64,000 nucleotides of DNA from Streptomyces sp. NBC_01591 (GCF_035918155.1 NZ_CP109327.1:7626001-7690000), one strand, 5' to 3'; shown: positions 26,701-35,505, numbered from the stretch's first letter. A program made the numbers and translations. The notes: generated from the letters alone by a model not told the origin.

Positions 26701-27381
26701 CATCAGCCTGGGCGCGCCGCGCTTGAGGCCGCTCTGCTGCCAGTCGGCGTCGACCGAGAACACTTCGGTCGCGGTCCGGGCGGCGAACGGAAGGCCGTAG
26801 CGCTCGGACCAGAAGTCCGCCCATCCGGGAACATCGACGATCGCGCTCAGCGCGGCCGCACCGACCGGTGAAGGGGTTCCGCCGAGGTGTGCGCGCAGCG
26901 GCTCGGCCACCGCGTCGTCCGAACGCGGCGCGTCCGCGAACTCCTGGATCCAGGCGGCCTCTTCCGCGAGCCTGGCCTCGATCGTGTCGAAGGCCTCCTG
27001 CCGCACCTTGCCCGGCCCGCGGCGGACTCCGCCGCGTCGGGGGTGGAGCACCCGCTTCCAGTTGGCGGGCAGCGTGAAGGTGTCCTCGTCGGGGAGAACG
27101 GGGGCGCCCTCGTCCAGAACCGCACCAGGTGCGGTCGCGGCCTCCGTGGCGTCCGGAGCAGCGGGGACCGAAGCGGACGCCCCGACCTCGCGGTACCCCT
27201 TCTTCTCCTTCTCCGCGATCGTCTTGACGACCTGCGCCGCCGCGGCCTCGGCCGACGCGTACTCCTTGGTCTGCGTACGTCCGTCGCTCCCGCACCGCCC
27301 GTAGCGCACCGTCACCACGGTGCCCTCGGCCTCGGTCTCCCAGAACTTCGACGCAGTGCCCTCGACGTATTCCCAGCGGCG
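23785..27381 (-). CDS. WGR-DUF4132 (MolR-like) giant protein
   Basis: 1198 aa from a GTG at 27381, chosen because GGAAGGGGGCGG stands before it; an in-frame GTG 24 bases upstream lacks such a site. The WGR domain is the first 80 residues (RRWEYVEGTASKFWETEAEG ... VRYGRCGSDGRTQTKEY), a nucleic-acid/poly-ADP-ribose-type binding module. A long alpha-solenoid follows (about 110-930: many LxxLL-like HEAT repeats), then the DUF4132 domain (about 930-1100: ERKRFMALKKDVRTVASDQV RRLEAAM..., TAQEFLELFVGHPLLWHLVR). E. coli MolR/YehI has the same layout. First gene of the operon; presumably a sensor or scaffold. Confidence 0.85.
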   Translation of the reverse strand, partial: RRWEYVEGTASKFWETEAEGTVVTVRYGRCGSDGRTQTKEYASAEAAAAQVVKTIAEKEKKGYREVGASASVPAAPDATEAATAPGAVLDEGAPVLPDEDTFTLPANWKRVLHPRRGGVRRGPGKVRQEAFDTIEARLAEEAAWIQEFADAPRSDDAVAEPLRAHLGGTPSPVGAAALSAIVDVPGWADFWSERYGLPFAARTATEVFSVDADWQQSGLKRGAPRLMALPGPRHAYWAWHHRSPIDRVRALLAAADEETYRAAVGALAECRTDTLRKIIVSYLVPSETDWVDELCADPAVRAEQDRTLRAMVFSSLNSADQLALLPYRPDFTLGVAIIATVAEGVGPAIAPALADTLDGNHYYSDGVKLAAGSLAELPTDEAFLGLLAHADSKHVRPSLLEAMRRYPVRAVRLLAAEAGGTSAAASRSLQLLRSHVGAHRELLTPVLGDLGPEVVEIVDPLLNPADLIPDAPVDALPAVLTAPPWSRPRTTVKAEVVTGLTAVSEPSLKWLSEEQAAWAAASSWYTTKRNNGDLNEYIDVLRHGPAEDLRPAWVFVHGDEEVVAPLLAAWDPVDLWDGEDTLKPVAARFGLAALPLLLRAVPRQPSSLAPLLLPFVDLDVARYMANWAVRLKSTATTARSWFARHGAAAAPLLVPDAVGKAGAARRAAEQALTLIATVHGDDVVREAARAYGPEAAAVVDGLLAADPLERALPVKMPVLPGWAEPSLLPQVVVRSGGALPVAAARHALMMLALSKPGEVYPGIASLTETAAADSLAEFAWALFEQWRLANMPAKESWALHALGLLGDDETVRRLTPVIRSWPGEGAHHRAVEGLDVLASIGSDVALLHLHGISQRVKFKALKVRAQEKIAEVAAGLGLTGEQLSDRLVPDFGLDADGSTVVDYGTRSFTVGFDEQLRPYVLDGDGKRRKDLPKPGARDDAELAPAERKRFMALKKDVRTVASDQVRRLEAAMVTGRSWTAQEFLELFVGHPLLWHLVRRLVWLSETDGAARTAFRVAEDRTFADAEDDVFALPDDATVRLAHPLHLGDELTTWSEVFADYEILQPFPQLGRTVLTLPEEEYAGYRLTRFEGLKVPIGKVLGLERRGWQRGTPQDAGVERWISKRLGDDCYLVIALDPGIAVGVVDMFPEQNLETVWLDNQPDDHWTRRSHSLRFAGMDPVTVSELLGDLAELTEGVAS

Positions 27382-27506
27382 CACAGCTCCGCCCCCTTCC
27401 CGCACGCAGCCCGCTCCACCGCGGGCTGTTCGATCAGTGGTGCCACAGTAGAACGGGCCACTGACAACGCAGCGTGACCGGGGTGTCCTGCGGGTAAATC
27501 AGCAGG

Positions 27507-27950
27507 TCAGGGAGTGGAGATGGCGCGCTCGCCGCCCGACGGTGCCCACGACGGCGCCACACCGGTGACCTGGCACACCATCAGGAAGAGCGGGATGGGC
27601 GGGGTGTAGGGCGTGCGGTTGTCGGGCTGATGGATCAGCCGGGGCCGGACCGCGGGGACGTACGCCCCCTTCGCGTAGGCGGCCTGCGGGGGCCAGTCCA
27701 GATCGAGATCGGAGCCCGCGGGCACGATCCACCACCAGCGGTCGGCGTCCGCGAAGACGCAGCCGGTGCGCGGCAGGTGGGACATCAGCCGGAAGCCGTA
27801 CCGGGCCGGTACCCCCACCGCGTCGCAGCCCAGGCTCGCCGACAGTGCGGGCGGCAGCGGCAACTGCACGGTGCCCGTCGGGCCCGCGGGGGGCCGGAGT
27901 TCACGGGGGCGGCGCGTTCCGAGCAGATGGGACATCGCGTTCTTCAGCAT
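27507..27950 (-). CDS. conserved hypothetical protein next to an ATP-binding regulator
   Basis: 147 aa from the ATG at 27950, overlapping the end of the ATP-binding gene by 7 bases. Contains VQLPLPPALSASLGCDAVGV PARYGFRLMSHLPR, ADRWWWIVPAGSDLDLDWPP and a Pro-rich C-terminus with RLIHQPDNRTPYTPPIPLFL. No domain is recognised; there is no signal peptide or membrane segment. Comparable small proteins often accompany RsbW-like genes in Streptomyces. The coupling suggests joint expression. Confidence 0.6.
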   Translation of the reverse strand: MLKNAMSHLLGTRRPRELRPPAGPTGTVQLPLPPALSASLGCDAVGVPARYGFRLMSHLPRTGCVFADADRWWWIVPAGSDLDLDWPPQAAYAKGAYVPAVRPRLIHQPDNRTPYTPPIPLFLMVCQVTGVAPSWAPSGGERAISTP

Positions 27951-28402
27951 GACCGCTCCGAGCCGTGCGGCAGTTCCGCCCAGACGATGCGGCCCGAGCC
28001 GTTGCCCGCGTCGCGGGAACCCCAGGAACTGCACATCGCGTCGACGAGCAGCAGGCCGCGTCCGTGCTCGTCATCGGCGGTACGGCACAGCCGCGGCCCG
28101 CCGGGCTGGTGTCCTTGGTCCTGCACGGCTATCCGCAGCCGTCTGTCGAGGCAGCGCAACTCGCACACGACGCGAGCGCTCATGGTGTGCACGACCGCGT
28201 TGGTCACCAGTTCCGAAACGATCAGGATCGCCGAGTCATGGGCGTCCGCGTCGAACTGCCACAGGTCGAGCCGGGCCCGGGTCAGCCGCCGTGCACCGGC
28301 CACCGATTCGGGGTGTGCGGGCAGGGCGAAGCAGTATCGGAGCGCCTCCGTCCCGGGACTGAGATCCATGAGCCGGGGGATGAGCGCACTGCCAGGTGCC
28401 AC
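27944..28402 (-). CDS. RsbW/SpoIIAB-like ATP-binding protein (HATPase_c_2)
   Basis: 152 aa from a GTG at 28402 with GAGGAA upstream. Single GHKL ATPase fold of the anti-sigma-factor type: N-box AILIVSELVTNAVVH (about 58-72), G1 motif VQDQGHQPGG and GRGLLLVDAMCSSWG. No sensor or membrane domain. In Streptomyces many such genes are placed divergent to an XRE/DUF397 pair as here, though the partner relation is mostly unproven. The downstream hypothetical gene overlaps by 7 bases. Function as an anti-sigma or antagonist kinase is a family inference. Confidence 0.85.
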   Translation of the reverse strand: MAPGSALIPRLMDLSPGTEALRYCFALPAHPESVAGARRLTRARLDLWQFDADAHDSAILIVSELVTNAVVHTMSARVVCELRCLDRRLRIAVQDQGHQPGGPRLCRTADDEHGRGLLLVDAMCSSWGSRDAGNGSGRIVWAELPHGSERSC

Positions 28403-28472
28403 AACCGATTCCTCACAGTGGGGGCTGCGTCACGCTCCGCGCACTCACGTGAATGAGGGCGGGCGAGACTTC

Positions 28473-28486
28473 GTGAACTGGTTCAC
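28473..28486. promoter_or_regulatory. palindrome GTGAAC-TG-GTTCAC in the divergent promoter region
   Basis: Perfect 6-bp arms around a 2-base centre, located in the 207-base gap between the ATP-binding gene and the XRE gene. Similar half-sites (GTGAAT at 28449-28454, GTGAAC at 28507-28512) flank it, so this may be a multi-site operator for the adjacent XRE protein. Confidence 0.45.
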
Positions 28487-28525
28487 TCACCAACTCTCCC
28501 CCTGTCGTGAACACTTGGCAAGGGG

Positions 28526-28546
28526 CACTCTGAAATTTTCAGAGTG
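28526..28546. promoter_or_regulatory. perfect 10-bp AT-rich inverted repeat upstream of the XRE gene
   Basis: Arms CACTCTGAAA (28526-28535) and TTTCAGAGTG (28537-28546) with a single central T. It lies 64 bases before the XRE start. Its low GC content stands out from the surroundings and it is a plausible autoregulatory operator. Confidence 0.55.
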
Positions 28547-28609
28547 GCTGTGTTCTGGTCGGCCCGCGCATGGCACACTGCTCAAAAACAGCGCATGGGG
28601 AGGTCTGAA

Positions 28610-29470
28610 GTGAGCGAACCGCGGTCCGCCCCGACCGTGGGTCAGGTCGTTCTCGGCAAGCGCCTGCAGGATCTGCGGGAGCGCGTCGGCCTGAGCCGTG
28701 ACCAGGCTGCCAAGGTGCTGCGGGTCGCACCTGCGACGATACGCAGGATGGAGACCGCCGAGGTCGCTCTCAAGATCCCTTATGTGCAGATGCTGCTGAA
28801 GGCCTACGGAGTCGCCGACGACGAGACCGAAGCCTTCGTGGAGCTCGCCGAGGAGGCCAACAAACCCGGCTGGTGGCAGCGGTTCCACGACGTGCTGCCC
28901 GACTGGTTCAGCATGTACGTCAGTTTGGAGGGCGCCGCGAGCCTCCTGCGCATGTACGAGCCGCATTTCGTCCCCGGTCTGCTGCAGACCGAGGACTACG
29001 CGCGCTCGGTGATGCGCACCGGGGCCGTCGGCCAGACCAGACCCGAGGACATCGAGCGCCATGTGGCGCTGCGGATGCAGCGCCAGTCCCTGCTGACCCG
29101 GCCGGACGCCCCGAAGCTGTGGGTGGTGATGGACGAGACGGTGCTGCGCCGTCCCGTCGGCAGCGTCGACGCCATGCGGGAGCAGATCGACCGGCTGCTC
29201 GAAGCGACCGAGATGCCGCATGTGACGCTGCAGATCGCGGAATTCTCGACGGGGCACCATCCGGGCACCTACGGCCCGTTCGTCCTCTTCCGCTTCGGTG
29301 TCCCCGAACTCCCCGACATGGTCTACAGCGAGTACCTGACCGGAGCCGTCTACTTCGACGCGCGCCCCGAGGTGGCCTCCTACCTCGAAGTCATGGACCG
29401 CATGGCGGCTCAGGCCGCAACTGCACAACGCACGAAGGAAATCCTCCGGGACTTCCGCAAGGAGCTGTGA
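28610..29470 (+). CDS. XRE-family regulator with DUF5753 sensor domain
   Basis: 286 aa from the GTG at 28610, chosen because GGGGAGG precedes it; an ATG 15 bases upstream lacks good spacing. N-terminal helix-turn-helix (about 10-70): LGKRLQDLRERVGLSRDQAA KVLRVAPATIRRMETAEVAL. C-terminal DUF5753 domain (about 95-275): YEPHFVPGLLQTEDYARSVM, then KLWVVMDETVLRRPVGSVDA and TLQIAEFSTGHHPGTYGPFV. In Streptomyces, XRE-DUF5753 and DUF397 proteins form BldB/WhiJ-like development and antibiotic control pairs; some are toxin-antitoxin-like. The DUF397 gene follows with a TGATG overlap. Confidence 0.92.
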   Translation: MSEPRSAPTVGQVVLGKRLQDLRERVGLSRDQAAKVLRVAPATIRRMETAEVALKIPYVQMLLKAYGVADDETEAFVELAEEANKPGWWQRFHDVLPDWFSMYVSLEGAASLLRMYEPHFVPGLLQTEDYARSVMRTGAVGQTRPEDIERHVALRMQRQSLLTRPDAPKLWVVMDETVLRRPVGSVDAMREQIDRLLEATEMPHVTLQIAEFSTGHHPGTYGPFVLFRFGVPELPDMVYSEYLTGAVYFDARPEVASYLEVMDRMAAQAATAQRTKEILRDFRKEL

Positions 29471-29706
29471 TGGACCCCATATACAACGGCATGCCGGCCG
29501 CCGAACTCGGCTCCGAGGGCTGGCACAAGCCGTGGAGCGGTGGGAACGGAGGCAATTGCGTCGAAGCGATGAAGCTGTCCGACGGCAGAATCGCCGTACG
29601 CCAGTCCGCCGACCCCGACGGCCCCGCCCTGATCTACTCGCCCCGTGAGATCGCCGCGTTCATCCAGGGGGCCAAGTCCGGTCAGGCGGACTTCCTGCTC
29701 ACCTGA
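29470..29706 (+). CDS. DUF397 small protein, partner of the XRE regulator
   Basis: 78 aa. Its ATG shares one base with the XRE stop (TGATG), so translation is coupled. DUF397 hallmarks: WHKPWSGGNGGNCVEAMKLS, IAVRQSADPDGPALIYSPRE, then IAAFIQGAKSGQADFLL. The N-terminal YNGMPAAELGSEGWHK replaces the usual SSYS-type start. DUF397 proteins antagonise or modulate the paired XRE protein. Confidence 0.92.
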   Translation: MDPIYNGMPAAELGSEGWHKPWSGGNGGNCVEAMKLSDGRIAVRQSADPDGPALIYSPREIAAFIQGAKSGQADFLLT

Positions 29707-29817
29707 TTCCGCGGCCCACCCGCCCGGACCGGCTCTCCTGCCCGAATCCGCAGCGCCGGAGCCGCCCCGGCCCCACACTCTTGTTGTTCGCCGACCTATG
29801 GACCCATGGAGCGCGCT

Positions 29818-30627
29818 ATGACCGGGCACGAACCCCAATCCATCGAGATCGACACCACCAAGCCTCATCCCGCCCGGATGTACGACTGGTTCCTCGGTGG
29901 CAAGGACAACTACCCGGTCGACGAAGAGATGGCCCGGCAGTTGCTCGCCCTCGACGCCCGGGGGCGTGACATGGCCCGGGTGAACCGTGCCTTCATGCAC
30001 CGGGCCACCCGATGGCTGGCCGAGAAGGGCATCCGCCAGTTCCTCGACATCGGCACCGGCATACCGACCGAGCCGAATCTCCACCAGATCGCCCAGCGGA
30101 CCGCCCCGGACGCGCGCATCGTCTACTGCGACAACGACCCGATCGTCCTCGCCCACGCGGCGGCCCTGCTGCGCTCCACCCCGCAGGGTGCCACCGAATA
30201 CATCCAGGCCGACGCCCGCAAGCCGGAAGCCATCCTCGAAGCGGCCGGCAGCGTTCTCGACTTCGACAAGCCGATCGCCCTGTCGCTGCTCGCCCTGCTG
30301 CACTTCCTGGACGACGAGGACGGCGCGGCCGAGCTCGTCGACCGTCTCGTCGAGCGGCTGCCCTCCGGCAGCTATCTGGTGCTCTCGCACACCACCGGGG
30401 ACTTCGACCCCGAGGGTGCGGCGAAGGCGTCCGCCATGTACCGGGCCCGGGGGATGACCCTGCGCCTGCGTTCCCACGCCGAGGTCACCACATTCTTCGA
30501 CGGCCTCGAACTCGTCGACCCCGGGGTCGCGCTCTCCGCGGACTGGCACCCGGAGCTCGGCGAGGTCATCGAGGTCCCCGGCGACGAGCCGATCCCGGGC
30601 TACGCGGGCGTCGCCCGCAAGGCCTGA
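29818..30627 (+). CDS. SAM-dependent methyltransferase, DUF574 type
   Basis: 269 aa from the ATG at 29818 (GGAG 6 bases upstream; an ATG at 29806 is an alternative). Family features: IDTTKPHPARMYDWFLGGKD NYPVDEEMA, motif I FLDIGTGIPTEPNLHQIAQ, YCDNDPIVLAHAAALL, and ALLHFLDDEDGA. These methyltransferases are numerous in Streptomyces, with unknown substrates. It lies 112 bases after the DUF397 gene and may be co-regulated. Confidence 0.88.
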   Translation: MTGHEPQSIEIDTTKPHPARMYDWFLGGKDNYPVDEEMARQLLALDARGRDMARVNRAFMHRATRWLAEKGIRQFLDIGTGIPTEPNLHQIAQRTAPDARIVYCDNDPIVLAHAAALLRSTPQGATEYIQADARKPEAILEAAGSVLDFDKPIALSLLALLHFLDDEDGAAELVDRLVERLPSGSYLVLSHTTGDFDPEGAAKASAMYRARGMTLRLRSHAEVTTFFDGLELVDPGVALSADWHPELGEVIEVPGDEPIPGYAGVARKA

Positions 30628-30732
30628 CCGCGCCAGGCCATCACTGACGGCTGACCGGACCGCCCCGGCGAGTACCGCCGCCGGTTCACCCCGGACCCCC
30701 GGGCCGGCCCCGCCGCGGGTCACAATGGACGC

Positions 30733-31182
30733 ATGTCACGACGCACCACACGACAGGGGCGGCCCACCACCGCCGGAGCACGGACCCACGCGGTCGCCGC
30801 GGAATCGCCGTGCCCGTGCGGCCTGCCCGCCACCTACGCGGACTGCTGCGGTCGCCTGCACGCGGGGACCGCCGCCGCGCCGACCTGCGAGTCGCTGATG
30901 CGCTCCCGGTACGCCGCCTTCGTCGTCCGGGACGAGGCGTATCTGCTGCGCACCTGGCACCCCGACACCCGGCCGCCCGCCGTCGACTTCGATCCCGGGA
31001 TGCGATGGGTACGCCTGGAAGTGCTGGAGACGACCGACGGCAGCCCGTTCCACACCACGGGCACGGTCACCTTCCGCGCGCACTACACGGACAACGGGCG
31101 GCCGGACTCGCTCCACGAGAAGAGCCGCTTCGTCCGTCACGAGGGCGCCTGGGTGTACTCGACCGCGGTCTCCGTCGACTGA
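30733..31182 (+). CDS. YchJ/UPF0225 family protein with SEC-C motif
   Basis: 149 aa. After an Arg/Thr-rich start, a zinc-binding SEC-C motif (CPCGLPATYADCCGRLH, about 27-43) is followed by an NTF2-like domain: SLMRSRYAAFVVRDEAYLLR TWH..., RWVRLEVLETTDG, HEKSRFVRHEGAWVY. This is the layout of YchJ-like proteins, function unknown. A CACAAT-N6-ATG arrangement at the start may be a leaderless promoter. Confidence 0.88.
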   Translation: MSRRTTRQGRPTTAGARTHAVAAESPCPCGLPATYADCCGRLHAGTAAAPTCESLMRSRYAAFVVRDEAYLLRTWHPDTRPPAVDFDPGMRWVRLEVLETTDGSPFHTTGTVTFRAHYTDNGRPDSLHEKSRFVRHEGAWVYSTAVSVD

Positions 31183-31208
31183 CTTGCGGGTGCGGCGGCC
31201 CGGCCCAC

Positions 31209-33284
31209 TCAACCCGCCGTTCTCGCCAGGGCCTTCTCCGGTGACAGCTCCTGCGCCAGGTCCTCCGCCAGCAGCCGTTTGGCGATCACGTCCACCGCCG
31301 CCCGCAGCTGCCGGTCGTCCGGGCGTGCCCCGTGCTCGTCCAGGCGCTTGTTGAGCCACCGCGCCCACGCGTCGTTGATCGCCGCGGCCTCCCGGCTCCC
31401 GGCGGCGGTGTGCGTGAACAGATGACCGTCGCCGGTGAGATAGCCCTCCTCGATCATCCGGTCGAAGACCGGCACCAGCACCTCGGGCGGCAGCCGGTGC
31501 CGGGCCGCGATCAGCCGCAGACCCGCGTGGCCCACCATGCGGGTGAACAGCTCGACCTGCATCACCGCCCAGGCGCCCGCCATGTCCAGCCGGGTGTCCG
31601 AGTCCGCGACGATCCGCCGGGCCGTGTCCGGGCCCGCTCCGCCCAGGATCTTGGCCACGGCGAATTCCAGGAGCTTGGCCGAGTCGCCGGTGCCGGGCTG
31701 CGCGAAGCCCTCGCCCATGTCCGTGGAGCCGACCCGGGCCGTGTCCCGCAGCTTCACCTGTTTCAGGAAGAGTGCCACGATGAACCCCAGGACCGCGACG
31801 GGCACCGTCCACAGGAACACGGTGTGCAGCGTGTCCGCGTACGCCTGGGCCAATGGCGCGGACTGCGCGGGGGGAAGGCCGTGCAGCCCCGCCGGGCTCT
31901 GCGCGGCCGTCGCCAGCGTCGCGGGGTCGCCGCCGGCCCGTGCCGCCGCGGCGACGCCCTCGGTCAGATTGGGCTTCAGCGCGTTGGCGTAGATCGTCCC
32001 GAAGACCGCCGTGCCGAAAGAACTGCCGAGCGTACGGAAGAACGTCACGCCCGATGTCGCCGTACCCAGGTCCGCGTAGTCGACCGTGTTCTGCACGGCG
32101 ATCGTCAGCACCTGCATGGCCAGACCGATGCCGACCCCGAGCACCAGCATGTACAGCGACTCCAGCCACACCCCGGTGCCGGGACCCATCCGGGAGAGCA
32201 GATACAGCCCCACCGCCATGATCAGCGAGCCCACGATGGGGAAGATCCGGTACTGGCCCGTCTTGGAGACCACGTTGCCGCTGAAGATCGAGGCGACGAG
32301 CAGCCCGAGGACCATCGGCAGCGTCCGTACGCCCGACAGGGTCGCCGAGTCCCCGTCCACGTACTGCAGATAGGTCGGCAGGAAGATCATCGCGCCGAGC
32401 ATTGCGAAGCCCACGATGAAGCTCAGGACCGAGCAGACGGTGAACACCGGATTCCGGAAGAGCCGCATGGGCAGCATCGGCTCCTCCGCCCGGAACTCCA
32501 CGAGGCAGAAGAGCGCCAGTGCGGCGAGACCGCCCGCGAAGAGACCGAGGATGACGGGCGAGCCCCACGCGTACTCGTTGCCGCCCCAGCTCGTCGCCAG
32601 GATCAGCGCGCTCGCGCCGATCGTGACCATCGCGATGCCCAGATAGTCGATGACGGGCCGGCCGGCGGCCTTGACCGACGGGATCGTCCGGGCCGCGGCG
32701 ATGACCACCACGATCGCGATCGGCACATTGACGTAGAACGCCCAGCGCCAGCTCAGATGGTCGGTGAAGAGCCCGCCGAGCAGCGGCCCGATCACCGTCG
32801 ACACCCCGAAGACCGCGCCGATCGCACCCTGGTACTTGCCGCGCTCGCGCAGGGGGATCACATCGGCGATCAGTGCCATCGAGGTGACCATCAGCCCGCC
32901 GGCCCCGATGCCCTGCAGTCCGCGCCAGACGATCAGCAGCGTCATGTTGGTCGCGAGACCGCAGAGGAACGAACCGGTGATGAAGATGATCGCCGACAGC
33001 TGGAAGATGATCTTCCGGCCGAACAGGTCGCCGAACTTGCCCACCAGGACCGTCGCCACCGTCTCCGCGAGCAGATACGCGGTCACCACCCAGGACATAT
33101 GGGCGGCGCCGCCGAGATCCGAAACGATCGTCGGCAGCGCGGTGCCGACGATCGTCTGGTCCAGGGCGGCCAGCAGAATCCCCAGCACGATCGTCGTGAA
33201 GACGATGTTCCGGCGGCGCGGATCGAGTACGGGCGGCGCGGCGGCACTCTGCGCGGCGGGGGCGGTCTCGCTGGCAGTGGTCAC
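31209..33284 (-). CDS. MFS drug exporter (DHA2, 14-helix) with C-terminal winged-helix-like domain
   Basis: 691 aa from a GTG at 33284. Residues about 25-500 form a 14-helix DHA2 (EmrB/QacA-type) exporter: motif [14 protein letters not shown], motif [13 protein letters not shown], motif D1 [15 protein letters not shown] cytoplasmic extension of about 160 residues (535-691) follows: [34 protein letters not shown], then [29 protein letters not shown], resembling a MarR-like winged helix. Such fusions occur in actinomycetes, with an unproven sensing role. Lies 59 bases downstream of the ATP-grasp gene on the same strand, so it could export a product of that enzyme. Confidence 0.88.
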   Translation of the reverse strand: MTTASETAPAAQSAAAPPVLDPRRRNIVFTTIVLGILLAALDQTIVGTALPTIVSDLGGAAHMSWVVTAYLLAETVATVLVGKFGDLFGRKIIFQLSAIIFITGSFLCGLATNMTLLIVWRGLQGIGAGGLMVTSMALIADVIPLRERGKYQGAIGAVFGVSTVIGPLLGGLFTDHLSWRWAFYVNVPIAIVVVIAAARTIPSVKAAGRPVIDYLGIAMVTIGASALILATSWGGNEYAWGSPVILGLFAGGLAALALFCLVEFRAEEPMLPMRLFRNPVFTVCSVLSFIVGFAMLGAMIFLPTYLQYVDGDSATLSGVRTLPMVLGLLVASIFSGNVVSKTGQYRIFPIVGSLIMAVGLYLLSRMGPGTGVWLESLYMLVLGVGIGLAMQVLTIAVQNTVDYADLGTATSGVTFFRTLGSSFGTAVFGTIYANALKPNLTEGVAAAARAGGDPATLATAAQSPAGLHGLPPAQSAPLAQAYADTLHTVFLWTVPVAVLGFIVALFLKQVKLRDTARVGSTDMGEGFAQPGTGDSAKLLEFAVAKILGGAGPDTARRIVADSDTRLDMAGAWAVMQVELFTRMVGHAGLRLIAARHRLPPEVLVPVFDRMIEEGYLTGDGHLFTHTAAGSREAAAINDAWARWLNKRLDEHGARPDDRQLRAAVDVIAKRLLAEDLAQELSPEKALARTAG

Positions 33285-33343
33285 GCTTGCACCTTCACAC
33301 CGGCCCGCGCCTCGCGCATGTTGGGGGACGGCCGGACGTGTCG

Positions 33344-34171
33344 TCAGGCCAGCAGATCCCGCACGGAAGTCTTCATCCGGGTCACGAACGCCTCCCGCAC
33401 GGGCTCCGCCACCCGGTCCAGCGAGAGATACGGGTTGAGGTCCTCCAACTCGACGAGCAGCAGCTCGCCCCGCACGGTCCGGCAGGCGTCGACCCGCTGG
33501 ATGCCGTGGTCGAGACTGTTCCACTCCACGAAGCCACAGGCGAACGCCAGATCCGCCGCGTCCGGCGCGTACGGCTCCAGCATCCACCGCCGCTCCGGGT
33601 CCGGTGCGTACAGCGCGTACTGGAAGTCGTGGTCGATGAAGTAGAAGGACACCTCGTAGCGGAAGTCGATCCGGGGCTGGACGAGCATTGTGCCGTCCGC
33701 ACCCTCCGGCAGCGCGGCCTCCCGCACGAACCGCAGTCCGGCCGAGTCCGCCCCCAGCTTCGGCTTCACCACGTACTCCGCCGCCTCGGGCAACGATCCC
33801 AGACCGGCCGCCCGGTCCACCGTGGGGATCACCGGATGCCCGGCCCGGCTCAGATCGACCAGATACTGCTTGCCCGCCATGTCCCCGCGGCCGTGCAGCG
33901 GGTTGTAGACCCGGGTGCCCAGCTCCCGCGCCCGTGCGCGGAACGCGTCGTATGCCTCCTGGTAATACAGCACCGGACCACTGTTGCGTATGACGACCGT
34001 GTCGAAGCCGTCCAGCAGCGCGGCGGCGTCCCGGGGGTGACAGAGCGCGACATCGAAATCCTCCCGCAGCCGCGCCGTCAGGTGGATGTCCTCGTCGCAG
34101 TAGCGGCGGCCGCGCGCCTCGTAGGCGAGGTCGGTGACGAACAGGACGGACGGTCGCGGGCCGGCGGGCAT
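33344..34171 (-). CDS. ATP-grasp family ligase
   Basis: 275 aa from the ATG at 34171. The ATP-grasp pattern is visible: N-terminal pre-ATP-grasp [54 protein letters not shown], the first ATP-binding Lys in [20 protein letters not shown], and the metal/ATP-binding [12 protein letters not shown] near the end. The central region resembles the small single-domain ligases (RimK/DcsG-like). Such enzymes couple a carboxylate to an amine with ATP. No pathway genes surround it beyond the MFS exporter downstream and the divergent P450 upstream, which together hint at a small natural-product or tailoring unit. Confidence 0.82.
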   Translation of the reverse strand: MPAGPRPSVLFVTDLAYEARGRRYCDEDIHLTARLREDFDVALCHPRDAAALLDGFDTVVIRNSGPVLYYQEAYDAFRARARELGTRVYNPLHGRGDMAGKQYLVDLSRAGHPVIPTVDRAAGLGSLPEAAEYVVKPKLGADSAGLRFVREAALPEGADGTMLVQPRIDFRYEVSFYFIDHDFQYALYAPDPERRWMLEPYAPDAADLAFACGFVEWNSLDHGIQRVDACRTVRGELLLVELEDLNPYLSLDRVAEPVREAFVTRMKTSVRDLLA

Positions 34172-34251
34172 GGCGTTCCCCCAGGGGGTGTGTCGGTGGG
34201 CGGCTGATCAATAACCTTGACGGCGTTGCCCGTTCACGATCCTGGAGCGTC

Positions 34252-35505
34252 ATGACACCTGCCCCGCACGAGCCGGTCGCACCGCAACCGCCGTCACTGC
34301 CCGACATTCTCTCGCCCGCCTTCGCGGCCGATCCCTACGGGGCGTACCGGATCATGCGCGAGAGCGCGCCGCTGATCCGGCACGAGGCCACGAACAGTTA
34401 CATCATCTCCCGGTACGAGGACGTGGAGCGGGTGTTCAAGGACCGGGCGGGGGAGTTCACCACCGAGAACTACGACTGGCAGATCGAACCCGTCCACGGC
34501 AGGACGATCCTCCAGCTCAGCGGCCGCGAGCACGCCGTCCGCAGGGCCCTGGTCGCCCCCGCCTTCCGGGGCACGGACCTCCAGGAGAAGTTCCTGCCGG
34601 TCATCGAGCGCAACGCACGCGAGCTGATCGACGCCTTCCGGCACACCGGCGAGGCCGATCTCGTCGACGCCTTCGCGACCCGCTTCCCCGTCCTCGTCAT
34701 CGCCGACATGCTCGGCCTGGACAGGGCGGACCACGACCGCTTCCACGGCTGGTACACCACCGTCATCGACTTCCTCGGCAATCTGGCGGGCGACCCGGAA
34801 GTCGCCGCGGCCGGCGAACGAACCCGTCGGGAGTTCGCCGGGTACATGATCCCGGTCATCCAGCGGCGCCGGAACGAGCCGGGCGACGACCTGCTCTCCG
34901 CGCTCTGCGCCGCCGAGGTCGACGGTGTGCGGATGAGCGACGAGGACATCAAGGCGTTCTGCAGCCTGCTGCTCGCGGCGGGCGGCGAGACCACCGACAA
35001 GGCCATCGCCTCCGTCTTCGCCAATCTGCTCACCCACCCCGAGCAGCTCGCGGCGGTACGGGAGGACCGCACCCTCATCGACCGGGCCTTCGCCGAGACC
35101 CTGCGCCACACCCCGCCGGTCCACATGATCATGCGCCAGACGGCGCGAGAGGTGGAGCTCAGCGGCGGTACGGTCCCGGCCGGAGCCACCGTCACCTGTC
35201 TGATCGGTTCCGCCAACCGTGACGAATCGCGCTACGGCGAGCCCGACCGGTTCGACATCTTCCGCTCCGATCTGACCAGCACCACCGCCTTCTCGGCGGC
35301 CGCCGACCACCTGGCGTTCGCGCTCGGCAGGCACTTCTGCGTCGGTGCGCTGCTGGCCAGGGCAGAGGTGGAGACGGGGGTGAACCAACTGCTCGACGCG
35401 ATGCCCGACCTGCGGCTCGCGGACGGCTTCACCCCCACCGAGCAAGGCGTCTTCACCCGGGGCCCGCGGTCGCTGCCGGTGCGGTTCACCCCGGTCGCCG
35501 GCTGA
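34252..35505 (+). CDS. cytochrome P450 monooxygenase
   Basis: 417 aa. Complete P450: I-helix [14 protein letters not shown] with the (A/G)GxxTT core, K-helix ETLRHTPP (ExxR intact), heme loop [17 protein letters not shown] with Cys363. A TTGACG at about 34215-34220 may be a -35 box, and CTGGAGCG precedes the ATG. It is a standard soluble class I enzyme needing a ferredoxin; none is nearby. It is divergent from the ATP-grasp gene with 80 bases between, so they may share control. Substrate unknown. Confidence 0.92.
   Translation: MTPAPHEPVAPQPPSLPDILSPAFAADPYGAYRIMRESAPLIRHEATNSYIISRYEDVERVFKDRAGEFTTENYDWQIEPVHGRTILQLSGREHAVRRALVAPAFRGTDLQEKFLPVIERNARELIDAFRHTGEADLVDAFATRFPVLVIADMLGLDRADHDRFHGWYTTVIDFLGNLAGDPEVAAAGERTRREFAGYMIPVIQRRRNEPGDDLLSALCAAEVDGVRMSDEDIKAFCSLLLAAGGETTDKAIASVFANLLTHPEQLAAVREDRTLIDRAFAETLRHTPPVHMIMRQTAREVELSGGTVPAGATVTCLIGSANRDESRYGEPDRFDIFRSDLTSTTAFSAAADHLAFALGRHFCVGALLARAEVETGVNQLLDAMPDLRLADGFTPTEQGVFTRGPRSLPVRFTPVAG

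Noticed and set aside
23872..26871. Open plus-strand frame of 999 codons antisense to the WGR-DUF4132 gene
   Set aside because: It mirrors the third-position GC bias of the real gene and encodes a low-complexity Arg/Gly/Gln/His protein with no motif; a typical high-GC shadow frame.
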